Shown here in pieces: positions 54,076 through 62,233 of a DNA stretch of 64,000 bases; positions within the stretch are counted from its first letter, which is position 1, and the number at the start of each line of letters is the position of its first letter. Under the pieces are notes generated by a model. That model worked only from the letters and a program-made list of their open reading frames with translations, was not told the DNA's origin and did no database searches. A program made the translations under genes and the position numbers. Origin of the DNA: Streptomyces roseoverticillatus (GTDB lineage: Bacteria; Actinomycetota; Actinomycetes; Streptomycetales; Streptomycetaceae); contig NZ_JOFL01000026.1 of assembly GCF_000719265.1 (NCBI RefSeq), positions 1 to 64,000 on the forward strand. Reading direction: 5' to 3'.

Positions 54076-54768
54076 ATGTCCGGACTGATCGACACCACGG
54101 AGATGTATCTCCGCACCATTCTCGAGCTGGAGGAGGAGGGTGTGGTCCCCATGCGTGCCCGAATCGCCGAGCGGCTCGACCAGAGCGGCCCGACGGTCAG
54201 CCAGACCGTGGCACGCATGGAGCGCGACGGCCTGGTGTCCGTCGCGGGCGACCGGCACCTGGAGCTCACCGAGGAGGGCCGCCGGCTGGCCACGCGCGTC
54301 ATGCGCAAGCACCGCCTCGCGGAGTGCCTGCTGGTCGACGTGATCGGCCTGGAGTGGGAGCAGGTCCACGCCGAGGCCTGCCGCTGGGAGCACGTGATGA
54401 GCGAGGCGGTGGAGCGCCGCGTGCTGGAGCTCCTGCGCCACCCCACCGAGTCGCCGTACGGCAATCCCATCCCGGGCCTGGAGGAGCTGGGCGAGAAGGC
54501 CGAGCCGGACCCGCTGCTCAATGAGGACATGGTCAGCCTGATGGACCTGGACGCCGGGTCCGACGGCAAGACCGTGGTCGTACGCCGGATCGGTGAGCCC
54601 ATCCAGACGGACGCCCAGCTGATGTATTCGCTGCGGCGCGCGGGCGTGCAGCCCGGCGCGGTGGTCAGCGTGACGGATTCGGCGGGCGGTGTGATCGTCG
54701 GCAGCAGCGGTGAGGCCACGGAGCTGGAGCCGGACATCGCGGCGCACGTCTTCGTCGCCAAGCGCTGA
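54076..54768 (+). CDS. dmdR1: DmdR1-type iron-dependent repressor (DtxR/IdeR family)
   Basis: The 230-residue regulator contains the DtxR helix-turn-helix (LIDTTEMYLRTILELEEEGV, VPMRARIAERLDQSGPTVSQ). Metal-site residues occur in LECLLVDV-like RLAECLLVDVIGLEWEQVHA and CRWEHVMSEAVERRVLELL, with the conserved Cys/Glu/His set. The C-terminal SH3-like domain ends in IAAHVFVAKR. With Fe(2+) bound it should repress genes carrying the iron box, including the importer at 12089. Length equals that of S. coelicolor DmdR1. GAGGGG precedes ATG 54076. A 239-codon antisense ORF (54747 to 54028) covers nearly the whole gene. Confidence 0.93.
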   Translation: MSGLIDTTEMYLRTILELEEEGVVPMRARIAERLDQSGPTVSQTVARMERDGLVSVAGDRHLELTEEGRRLATRVMRKHRLAECLLVDVIGLEWEQVHAEACRWEHVMSEAVERRVLELLRHPTESPYGNPIPGLEELGEKAEPDPLLNEDMVSLMDLDAGSDGKTVVVRRIGEPIQTDAQLMYSLRRAGVQPGAVVSVTDSAGGVIVGSSGEATELEPDIAAHVFVAKR

Positions 54769-55009
54769 GCCGCTTCGCCGCCGAGCACTGAGCCGCCGCC
54801 TCGCGCCTCACTCACGCCCCGCCGGACCGGGCTGCCCCGTGCAGCCCGCCGCGGGGCGTCTTGCTGCGTCAACTCCCCTGAATCTGGCTGGAGTCGGCGG
54901 AACCGGCACGGAGCCGCCCCGGCCGTGCCACGCTGGCGCTGGCGCGCATATGCGCGGCACGCCGCTGTCTCGGGGAGGGGGGCTGCGATGAGGCCGGCGG
55001 GGCGTGACA

Positions 55010-55044
55010 AGGGCCCCGGCGCCCTTGCGGGCAGCCGGGGCCCT
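55010..55044. terminator. Strong stem-loop in the dmdR1-hydrolase gap
   Basis: AGGGCCCCGGC (55010-55020) pairs with 55034-55044, and GCCC/GGGC (55021-55024, 55029-55032) extends the stem to about 15 bp with one bulge and a TTGC loop. It lies in the 513-bp gap between dmdR1 and the hydrolase gene and probably separates their transcripts. The rest of the gap (54769-55281) has no convincing gene. Confidence 0.65.
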
Positions 55045-55216
55045 GCCTCCCCATTTACCCCCGTGGCGACCCGGAGCCCCGAGCTCCCAGGGTCCGCCCC
55101 GCGGACCTTCTTCCCCGAGCAGTCCGCGCCCAGGTCGATTAATCCCCTGGGCGCCGCCGGTCAACCCTTCCCTGAGGTCACTCGAACGAGGGGTGTTGTG
55201 CGCGTTGAGCATGCAA

Positions 55217-55232
55217 TCGAACGCAGGTTCTA
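55217..55232. promoter_or_regulatory. Candidate LexA (SOS) box
   Basis: TCGAACGCAGGTTCTA matches the actinobacterial LexA consensus TCGAAC-N4-GTTCGA at 11 of 12 fixed positions. It is 50 bp upstream of the hydrolase start and is followed by TATATC, a possible -10. This suggests DNA-damage control of the downstream gene. Confidence 0.5.
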
Positions 55233-55281
55233 TATCGTGATCGTGGAACTGCTCGGGGAAGAGTAGGAGGTGCCAGGTCTC

Positions 55282-56151
55282 ATGGTTCGGCGCATCGACG
55301 TGAGTGGGAGCGGCGGGGTACGGCTCGCGGCCTGGGAGTTCGCCGATCCGCCCAAGCGCCCCTGCGGGGGCGGAGAGGGTGGCGCCGGCGCGGTGCTGCT
55401 GCTCCACGGTCTGATGGGCCGCGCCGCGCACTGGGCGGAGACCGCCCGCTGGCTGTCCGGCCGGCACCGCGCGGTCGCCCTCGACCAGCGGGGGCACGGC
55501 CGCAGCGAGCGCCCGGCCGAGGGCCCGTACACCCGGGACGCCTACATCGCCGACGCCGTGGCCGCGATCGAGTGCCTGGATCTCGCCCCTGTCGTCCTGA
55601 TCGGCCACGCCATGGGCGCGCTCACCGCCTGGCAGCTCGCCGCCCGCCGCCCGGACCTGGTCCGCGCGCTGGTCATCTGCGACATGCGGGCGTCCGCTCT
55701 GGGCGCCACCACCCAGCGCGAGTGGGGCGAGTGGTTCCGCTCGTGGCCGGTCCCGTTCGCCACGCTCGCGGACGTCCGCAAGTGGTTCGCCGAGGGCGAC
55801 CCCACCCTGGAGCGCCCCAGGCCCGCCCGCGGGGACTACTACGCCGAGATCATGGCCGAGCGCGCCGACGGCTGGCGCCCGGCCTTCTCCCGCCGCCAGA
55901 TGCTCCAGGCCCGCGAGACCTACGCCCACGACGCCCACTGGGAGGAGCTCGCCCTCGTCGAGTGCCCGGCCCTCGTCGTCCGCGGCCCCGATGGCGAGCT
56001 CGGCCGCGCCGAGGCCCAGGAGATGGTCCGCGTCCTGCCCCGCGGCAAGTACGCCGAGGTGCCCGACGCGGGTCACCTCGTCCACTACGAACATCCCGAG
56101 GGCTGGCGCCAGGCCGTGGAGTCGTTCCTGGAGTCGGTGTTACCCGCGTAG
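55282..56151 (+). CDS. Alpha/beta-hydrolase-fold protein with Ala in place of the catalytic Ser
   Basis: The 289-residue protein has the alpha/beta hydrolase layout: oxyanion segment LLLHGLMGRAAHW, DQRGHGRSERPAEG, the nucleophile elbow LIGHAMGALTAW, Asp237 in VVRGPDGELG and His265 in PDAGHLVHYEHPEGW. In the elbow G-x-S-x-G, the Ser is Ala110 (codon GCC). Acid and His are retained but hydrolysis by the standard mechanism is not possible. It may be a ligand-binding pseudoenzyme or a cofactor-free oxygenase-like member. ATG 55282 is chosen because AGGAGG at 55265-55270 is 11 nt upstream and overlaps the alternative GTG. Confidence 0.85.
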   Translation: MVRRIDVSGSGGVRLAAWEFADPPKRPCGGGEGGAGAVLLLHGLMGRAAHWAETARWLSGRHRAVALDQRGHGRSERPAEGPYTRDAYIADAVAAIECLDLAPVVLIGHAMGALTAWQLAARRPDLVRALVICDMRASALGATTQREWGEWFRSWPVPFATLADVRKWFAEGDPTLERPRPARGDYYAEIMAERADGWRPAFSRRQMLQARETYAHDAHWEELALVECPALVVRGPDGELGRAEAQEMVRVLPRGKYAEVPDAGHLVHYEHPEGWRQAVESFLESVLPA

Positions 56152-56205
56152 GCGGGGCTTCTGGAGTGGGCGGCGCCGTCTGCGGGGGTGGGGCCGCAGA
56201 TTAAT

Positions 56206-56221
56206 TCAACAAGCGTTGACA
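56206..56221. promoter_or_regulatory. TCAAC-N4-GTTGA palindrome overlapping a -35 element
   Basis: TCAAC (56206-56210) and GTTGA (56215-56219) are inverted repeats around AAGC, and TTGACA (56216-56221) is a perfect -35 hexamer overlapping the right arm. A repressor bound here would block the monooxygenase promoter. No regulator gene is adjacent. Confidence 0.5.
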
Positions 56222-56288
56222 TATCTCGGACGCGGGTGTGCACTGGCTGTAAGGCCAGATGCCCGCACGAGCCATCCGAGGTGCCGTC

Positions 56289-57716
56289 ATGTCCTCCTCG
56301 CTCTCCTCCCAGGCCACCCCCGCCGACGTCCTCGTCGTCGGCGCCGGACCCACCGGGCTGCTGCTCGCCGGGGATCTCGCCGCCGCCGGCGTGCGGGTGA
56401 CGCTGGTGGAGAAACGGGCTCAGGAGTCGAACCTGACGCGGGCCTTCGCCGTGCACGCGCGCACGCTGGAGACCTTCGACGCCCGCGGCATCGCCGAGGC
56501 CCTGATCGCCACGGGGTCCTTCATGCCGGGCGTGCGGTTCTTCGGCCGCGTCGGGATCGACCTGTCCCGGCTGCCCAGCCGCTTCCCCGGCGTCCTGCTC
56601 ACGCCGCAGTACGAGACCGAGCGGGTGCTGGAGGAGCGGGCCCTGAAGGCCGGGGTCGTGGTGCGGCGCGGGGCGGAGGTCGCCGGGCTGCGCCAGGACG
56701 CGGACGGCGTCGACGCCGAGCTCCGCACCGCGGACGGCGCCACCGAGACCCTGCGGGCCGCCTACGCCGTCGGTGCCGACGGCGTGCGCAGCGCCGTCCG
56801 CAAGGCGCTCGGCCTTCCCTTCCCCGGGAAGTCCGTGCTCCGGTCCGTCATGCTCGCCGATGTGCGCCTCACCACCGATCCCCCGGGGCTGCCGGCCTTC
56901 CGGAGCTCCGGCGGAGGCTTCGCCTTCCTGGTGCCCTTCGGTGACGGCTACTACCGCGTCATCGCCTGGACGCACGGCTCGGACCTGCCGTCCACCGCCC
57001 CCGTCGACTTCGAGGAGCTCAAGGCCGTCACCCGCACCGCCTTCGGCACCGACTTCGGCATGCACGACCCCCGCTGGACCTCGCGTTTCCACAGCGACGA
57101 GCGGCAGGTGCCGCGCTACCGCGACGGCCGCGTCTTCCTCGCCGGCGACGCCGCCCACGTCCACTCGCCCGCCGGAGGGCTCGGCATGAACACGGGCCTG
57201 CAGGACGCCGCCAACCTCTCCTGGAAGCTCGCCGCCGTCCTCAAGGGAACGGCGCCGGAATCCCTGCTCGACAGCTATCACGACGAGCGCCACCCCGTGG
57301 GCCGGCAGGTGCTCCGCGTCAGCGGCGCCATCGTGCGGGGCGTCCTGCTCTCTTCGCCCGTCACCCGCCGCCTGCGCGACGCCGCCGCCGTGGCCGCCGT
57401 GTCCCTCCCGTTCGCCGCGGACCGCGGCGCCCTCGTGGTCTCCGGGATCGGCATCCGCTACCCCGCACCGCCCGGAGCGCACCCGCTGACCGGGCGCCGC
57501 GCCCCCGACCTGCCGCTCGCGGAGCGCGCCGGCGAACCCACCCGCCTGTACGAGGCGCTGCGCGCCGGTACGCACGTGCGCGTGCTGCCGCGCGGGGCGG
57601 GCGCACCGCCACGGCAGGAGACGGGCGTCACCGCGGTCACCCGCGCCGACGCCCGTCGCACGACCCTCCTCGTACGGCCCGACGGGTACGTGGCCGAGGC
57701 TCGCGACCTCGGCTGA
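56289..57716 (+). CDS. FAD-dependent aromatic monooxygenase (PHBH/rifampicin-monooxygenase type)
   Basis: This 475-residue class A flavoprotein shows the dinucleotide motif VLVVGAGPTGLLLAGDLA, the FAD/NADPH motif AYAVGADGVRSAVRKALG and the ribityl-binding GRVFLAGDAAHVHSPAGG, then LGMNTGLQDAANLSWKL. A thioredoxin-like C-terminal domain is reduced, as in Rox-type enzymes of this length. Substrates are aromatic compounds or antibiotics, and none can be assigned here. ATG 56289 is preferred over 56259 because GAGG lies about 8 nt upstream. The palindrome over the -35 box suggests inducible expression. Confidence 0.88.
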   Translation: MSSSLSSQATPADVLVVGAGPTGLLLAGDLAAAGVRVTLVEKRAQESNLTRAFAVHARTLETFDARGIAEALIATGSFMPGVRFFGRVGIDLSRLPSRFPGVLLTPQYETERVLEERALKAGVVVRRGAEVAGLRQDADGVDAELRTADGATETLRAAYAVGADGVRSAVRKALGLPFPGKSVLRSVMLADVRLTTDPPGLPAFRSSGGGFAFLVPFGDGYYRVIAWTHGSDLPSTAPVDFEELKAVTRTAFGTDFGMHDPRWTSRFHSDERQVPRYRDGRVFLAGDAAHVHSPAGGLGMNTGLQDAANLSWKLAAVLKGTAPESLLDSYHDERHPVGRQVLRVSGAIVRGVLLSSPVTRRLRDAAAVAAVSLPFAADRGALVVSGIGIRYPAPPGAHPLTGRRAPDLPLAERAGEPTRLYEALRAGTHVRVLPRGAGAPPRQETGVTAVTRADARRTTLLVRPDGYVAEARDLG

Positions 57717-57761
57717 CCGGGCCCCGGCCCGGACCGCGTACGGCACCCGCCGCAGCGTGCC

Positions 57762-58436
57762 TCACCTGCGGCGGGCGTCCGCCGCATCCCGCCCGCACGC
57801 GTAGGCGAGCGCGCTCACCAGCTCGTCCGCGTCCGGCAGCCAGCGGTTGGCGACCGTGGGCTGGCGCGCCCACTGCACCGAACCGCGCGTCCCCACGCGG
57901 GTGGGCGGCGCGACCACGTAGTCGCCCTCGCCGCGCGCGATCAGATCCAGCGACGTCGGGTGCCAGCCCAGCTTCCGGGCGGCGTCCCCCACCTTCAGCG
58001 CCCCGCCCGGCAGCACGAAGAACAGCATCCGGCGGAACGGGGTGCACGTGATCGGCCCCAGCTGGATGTTCATCCGCTCCATCCGGGCCAGCGCCAGGCA
58101 GCCCGCCGTCTCCGGGACGTCCAGCGCGTCGAACGTGCGGCCCGTCGGAAGCAGGACCGAAGCGGCGGGCTGCTTCTCCCACATGCGGCGGATGGCGACC
58201 GCGCTGCCGGTGGCCTGCGTGGCCCAGTCCGGGCGGTCCGGGTGCGCACCCGGGGAGGGGCAGCCGAGATCACCGCACGAGCAGTACTCCCGCCCCTCCT
58301 CCACCTTCAGCCACGTACCGCCGAATACGTCCCAGTGCCGCTCCTCCGCGTACCTGACAGCGGCGTCCAGCAGTTGTTCGCTGCGCTGTTGCGGGAGGTG
58401 CGGGGCTCCTACTGCGATGGTCTCTTCCACGCCCAT
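57762..58436 (-). CDS. Degenerate prim-pol (bifunctional primase/polymerase N-terminal) domain protein
   Basis: The 224-residue protein follows the PF09250-like order: YAEERHWDVFGGTWLKVEEG, a CSCGDLGCPSPGAHP zinc-type cluster, DWATQATGSAVAIRRMWEKQ, then a core strand and LGWHPTSLDLIARGEGDYVV. Active prim-pols have a DxD on the core strand and a GGxH in the next one. Here the first site reads FDALDVPE and the second TPFRRMLFFVLPG, so the second Asp and the His are missing. Polymerase activity is unlikely and a regulatory or structural role is inferred. ATG 58436 is used. It is divergent from the TPR regulator gene. Confidence 0.78.
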   Translation of the reverse strand: MGVEETIAVGAPHLPQQRSEQLLDAAVRYAEERHWDVFGGTWLKVEEGREYCSCGDLGCPSPGAHPDRPDWATQATGSAVAIRRMWEKQPAASVLLPTGRTFDALDVPETAGCLALARMERMNIQLGPITCTPFRRMLFFVLPGGALKVGDAARKLGWHPTSLDLIARGEGDYVVAPPTRVGTRGSVQWARQPTVANRWLPDADELVSALAYACGRDAADARRR

Positions 58437-58759
58437 CACAACTCCCCCTGTCACGAGGGGTTACGGCTCAGGCTCACGCTTGTGGGCGGTGCCAGGACAT
58501 GCACGTGGGGCGCACGGATGCATGTACGGGGGCGCAGACGCGGGTTGGCCTCCGAGGCTGGGTAGCCACCTGTGCGGCGACGGGGCGAGACAGTCAATGT
58601 CTGGCCATTGCCGCCTTTGCTGTCATTACCGTTAAGTCCGCATTCTCCGGACATTCAGGGGGCAAAGATCACAGGGGAAGACGCAGTCAGCTGTCTCAGC
58701 TTCTCCGCATTCCGCGGCGGACCGCGCCGCGAACGCTTAGCAGTCCCAGGGGGTACAGC
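58437..58759. other. Divergent intergenic region before the TPR regulator
   Basis: This 323-bp region contains ACATGCA (58497-58503) and its inverted repeat TGCATGT (58519-58525), a possible operator. A lower-GC stretch from about 58590 to 58680 probably contains the regulator promoter. No additional gene was seen. Confidence 0.35.
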
Positions 58760-60157
58760 ATGGCCGCACGGCCACTCGTGGCGCGGCAGCCGAACGAACG
58801 GCTGCAGGCGCTCATTCAGGAAGCCGCCTGTTCCAATGCCGGCCTTGCCCGGCGCGTCAATATGTGCGGTGCCGAGCACGGGCTCGACCTGCGCTACGAC
58901 AAAACGTCCGTAGCGCGCTGGCTGCGCGGACAGCAGCCGCGCGGGCGGGCCCCGGCCATCATCGCCGAGGCGCTCGGCCGCAAGCTCGGGCGCACCGTCA
59001 CCATCGACGAGATCGGCATGGCGAACGGCAAGAACCTCGCCTCCGGGGTCGGCCTGCAGTTCTCGCCCACCGTGCTCGGCGCGATCGAGCAGGTGTGTGA
59101 GCTGTGGCGGAGCGACGTCGGGCGCCGGGACTTCCTCAGCGGGACGTCCGTCGCCTCGTCCGCCCTCGTCGAACCGAGCCGCGACTGGCTCATCACCGGG
59201 GCCGATCCGCAGGTCGCGCGGAACGCGGGCGCGCGGGTGGGGGTTTCGGACGTCGATGCGGTGCGGGCCACGACCGAGGCACTGGTCGAACTTGACCACC
59301 GGTACGGGAGCGGCCACGTCCGGCCCGTCGTCGTGCACTATCTGAACAGCGTCGTCTCCGGGCTGCTCGCCGGGTCGTACCGGGAGTCCGTGGGGCGCGA
59401 ACTGTTCGCCGCCGTCGCACGGTTGACCGAACTCGCCGGCTATATGGCCGTCGACACCGGCCAGCCCGGCCTCGCCCAGCGGTACTACATCCAGGCACTG
59501 CGTCTCGCCCAGGCTGCGGGGGACCGTGGGTACGGGGGGTACGTGCTGGCCGCCAGCATGAGTCACCTGGCGGCTTCGCTGGGGAACCCGCGGGAGATCG
59601 CCCAGCTGGCCAAGGCCGCGCAGGAAGGCGCGCGGGGGCACGTCACGCCGCGGGCCGAGGCCATGTTCTACGCCGCCGAGGCGCGGGGTCACGCGCTGCT
59701 CGGCGACGCCCGCTCCTGCCAGACGGTCGCGGCCAAGGCCATGGCCAGGCTCGAAGAGGCCGGTGAACCCTCCGCGTCCGCGGACTCCGGCGACGACCCC
59801 GCCTGGATCCGGCACTTCGACCACGCCTACCTGGCGGACGAGCTCGCGCACTGCCACCGCGACCTCGGCCAGGCCGAGCAGGCCCGCCGGCACGCGGAGG
59901 ACGCCATCACCGGGCACGCGGAAGGGCGCGTGCGCAGGCGCGCCATCGGCATGCTGCTGCTGGCCACGGCGCAGGTCCAGCAGCGGGACGTCGACGAGGC
60001 GTGCGCCACGGGGGTCCGGGCGCTGGACCTGCTGGGCACGCTGAGGTCCAACCGGGGCGCGGAGTACCTGGAGGACTTCCAGCAGCGGCTGGCCCCGTAC
60101 CGGGAGGAGCCGGTCGTCCGTGAGTTCGGGGCACGGCTGGAGGTGCAGGCGGCGTAG
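58760..60157 (+). CDS. TPR-containing XRE-like transcriptional regulator (NsdA-like group)
   Basis: The 466-residue protein has an N-terminal DNA-binding region (NERLQALIQEAACSNAGLAR, RYDKTSVARWLRGQQPRGRA). A linker with WRSDVGRRDFLSGTSVASSA follows, then helical TPR-like repeats from about residue 180 to the end (LFAAVARLTELAGYMAVDTG, QPGLAQRYYIQALRLAQAAG, and LADELAHCHRDLGQAEQARR). This layout is shared by Streptomyces development and antibiotic regulators such as NsdA. Target and ligand are unknown. ATG 58760 has CAGGGGG about 9 nt upstream. It is monocistronic. Confidence 0.85.
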   Translation: MAARPLVARQPNERLQALIQEAACSNAGLARRVNMCGAEHGLDLRYDKTSVARWLRGQQPRGRAPAIIAEALGRKLGRTVTIDEIGMANGKNLASGVGLQFSPTVLGAIEQVCELWRSDVGRRDFLSGTSVASSALVEPSRDWLITGADPQVARNAGARVGVSDVDAVRATTEALVELDHRYGSGHVRPVVVHYLNSVVSGLLAGSYRESVGRELFAAVARLTELAGYMAVDTGQPGLAQRYYIQALRLAQAAGDRGYGGYVLAASMSHLAASLGNPREIAQLAKAAQEGARGHVTPRAEAMFYAAEARGHALLGDARSCQTVAAKAMARLEEAGEPSASADSGDDPAWIRHFDHAYLADELAHCHRDLGQAEQARRHAEDAITGHAEGRVRRRAIGMLLLATAQVQQRDVDEACATGVRALDLLGTLRSNRGAEYLEDFQQRLAPYREEPVVREFGARLEVQAA

Positions 60158-60430
60158 GCCCTTCCGGCGGATGACGGGGCGAGCCGCTTCCGGTTGCCAC
60201 GTGATCCGCCGGGCTCTCGCCGTTGCGGGGCCGCACCGTTGCGGCGGGCTGTTCTTTCCGCTGCGACGGCGGCATGCGACGGCGGCAGGCCATGGCGGTG
60301 GTGCTGTGCGAGCCGCCTGGTGAAGGTCCGCCGTCCAGGACCCCGCAGGCGGCCGCATGGCCCGGCCGTGCGGTGACCCGGTAGCGTGGCCGCGCTATCG
60401 ATAAGTTGCCGTACAGCTTGAGGAGTCCCG

Positions 60431-62161
60431 GTGACGCAGAGCGGACAGGGCAACGCGCCTCAGCCGGCCGCCGGCCGGCCGTGGGGCGAGCCGTGGGGGC
60501 CCGACGCACAGCGCGCCCCCCTGCCGCCCGAGATGCCGCCGGGCAGCCCCGCGGGCCCCGGCGACTCCGAAGCCACGCAGTACATGCCGCCCGTCCTGGG
60601 CACCGCCCCCGCACCGGCCGCGCCCGACCCCTCCTCCGAGGCCACCCAGTACTTGCCGCCGGTCGCCTCCGGTCCGCTTCCGGGCGCACCGCGGCCACCG
60701 GCCCCCTACGCCCAGGGCGGCGCGGGCCAGGGCGGCGGTACGCACGGTGCCGGGCGGGGGCCGGGTGACGCCCCGGCGGCGCCCGCGGCCTCCACGGATT
60801 CCGCCACGCAGTACCTGCCGCCCCTGAGCGGTGACGATTCTGCTGCCGCTACGCAGTACCTGCCGCCCGTGGGCGGCGGCGCGCCCTCCGGGGATGCTTC
60901 CGCTGCGGCTACGCAGTACATGCCGCCTGTGGGTGGGGGTGGTCCTGCGGGTGGGGATGCCTCGGCTGCTGCCACGCAGTACTTGCCACCTGTCGCCGGG
61001 GGCGGTCCTGCGGGTGGGGATTCTGCCGCTGCCACGCAGTATCTGCCGCCTGTGGGCGGCGGCGCGCCCTCCGGGGATGCCTCTGCTGCGGCTACGCAGT
61101 ATCTGCCGCCTGTGGGTGGGGGTGCGTCCTCCGGGGATGCTTCCGCTGCGGCTACGCAGTACATGCCGCCTGTGGGTGGAGGTGCTCCTGCTGGTGGGGA
61201 TTCCGCTGCTGCCACGCAGTACATGCCGCCCGTCGCCGGAGGCGGCCCCGTCCCGCCGCCCCCCTACCAGCCGCCGCTCGGCGGTGCCCCCGCGCAGGGG
61301 GAGCGGCCGCCGCCCTCCGAGTTCGACGGGCTGTTCCGCGCCTCGGCCGCCTCCGCCGCCGCTTCCGCATCCGGTTCCGCTTCCGGTTCCGCTTCCGCCG
61401 GGCCCCGCGGCGCGGCCGGATCCGCCCCCGGGCACATACCCCCGCCGCGTGCCCCGCACGCGGCGCCCCCGCAGCCCGCTCCCGCCTCCCCGCCGCCCCG
61501 GCGGAAGCTGCCCACCGCGGCCATCGTCGGCATCGTCGTCGCCGGCTGCGCCGTCGCGGGGCTCGCCGCCGGTGCGCTGCTCAGCGGCGGGGGAGACGAG
61601 AAGAAGGACACCCCGCAGAACACTGCCGTCAGCTCCGCCACGCCCGGCGCCACGCCCGACGAGGGCGACGGCGGCAAGAAGGAGCCGTCGGCCGACCCGG
61701 CGGATCCGGCGGTCGCCCAGGCCAAGGCCCTGGACGCCCTGCTGAAGGACAGCAACAACAGCCGCGACGCCGTGATCAAGGCCGTCGACTCGATCCGGGA
61801 CTGCAAGGACCTGGGCAAGTCCGCGTCCGATCTGCGCGACGCCGCCAAGCAGCGCGACGGCCTCGTCACCCGGCTCGAGAAGACCGTGATCGACAAGCTT
61901 CCCAACAGTGCCGAGCTGTCGGCGCAGCTGACCAAGGCGTGGAAGTCGTCCGCCTCCGCGGACAGCCACTACGCCGCGTGGGCGGACCAGGTCGGCGGCA
62001 AGCACGGCTGCATCAAGGGCCACGCGCGCCCGTCGGGCGAGAGCACCGCGGGCGACCGCGCCAGCGGCGACGCCACGGCCGCGAAGAAGCAGGCCGCGGA
62101 GCTGTGGAACCCGATCGCGAAGAAGTACGGGCTGTCGCAGCACTCGTGGGCGCAGCTCTGA
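60431..62161 (+). CDS. Membrane protein with ten ATQY(L/M)PP repeats
   Basis: The 576-residue protein has a cytosolic N-terminal half made of Pro/Gly/Ala-rich repeats, each containing ATQYLPP or ATQYMPP (ten copies, residues about 50-275). A Pro/Ser/Ala linker, one transmembrane helix (about 362-383, AAIVGIVVAGCAVAGLAAGA) and an extracellular helical domain of about 190 residues with two Cys (in IRDCKDLG and KHGCIKG) follow. The Thr in each repeat resembles pThr sites recognised by FHA domains, so it could be a multi-site Ser/Thr-kinase substrate. That is inference. The DNA units at 60830-61240 are nearly identical, indicating recent expansion. Start GTG 60431. Confidence 0.78.
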   Translation: MTQSGQGNAPQPAAGRPWGEPWGPDAQRAPLPPEMPPGSPAGPGDSEATQYMPPVLGTAPAPAAPDPSSEATQYLPPVASGPLPGAPRPPAPYAQGGAGQGGGTHGAGRGPGDAPAAPAASTDSATQYLPPLSGDDSAAATQYLPPVGGGAPSGDASAAATQYMPPVGGGGPAGGDASAAATQYLPPVAGGGPAGGDSAAATQYLPPVGGGAPSGDASAAATQYLPPVGGGASSGDASAAATQYMPPVGGGAPAGGDSAAATQYMPPVAGGGPVPPPPYQPPLGGAPAQGERPPPSEFDGLFRASAASAAASASGSASGSASAGPRGAAGSAPGHIPPPRAPHAAPPQPAPASPPPRRKLPTAAIVGIVVAGCAVAGLAAGALLSGGGDEKKDTPQNTAVSSATPGATPDEGDGGKKEPSADPADPAVAQAKALDALLKDSNNSRDAVIKAVDSIRDCKDLGKSASDLRDAAKQRDGLVTRLEKTVIDKLPNSAELSAQLTKAWKSSASADSHYAAWADQVGGKHGCIKGHARPSGESTAGDRASGDATAAKKQAAELWNPIAKKYGLSQHSWAQL

Positions 62162-62233
62162 CGATCATGGGCGGAGGGGCGGAACCCGGGGGCTCGGGCC
62201 GGATGTCAGTGGGGGAACGTACGATCGATTGCT

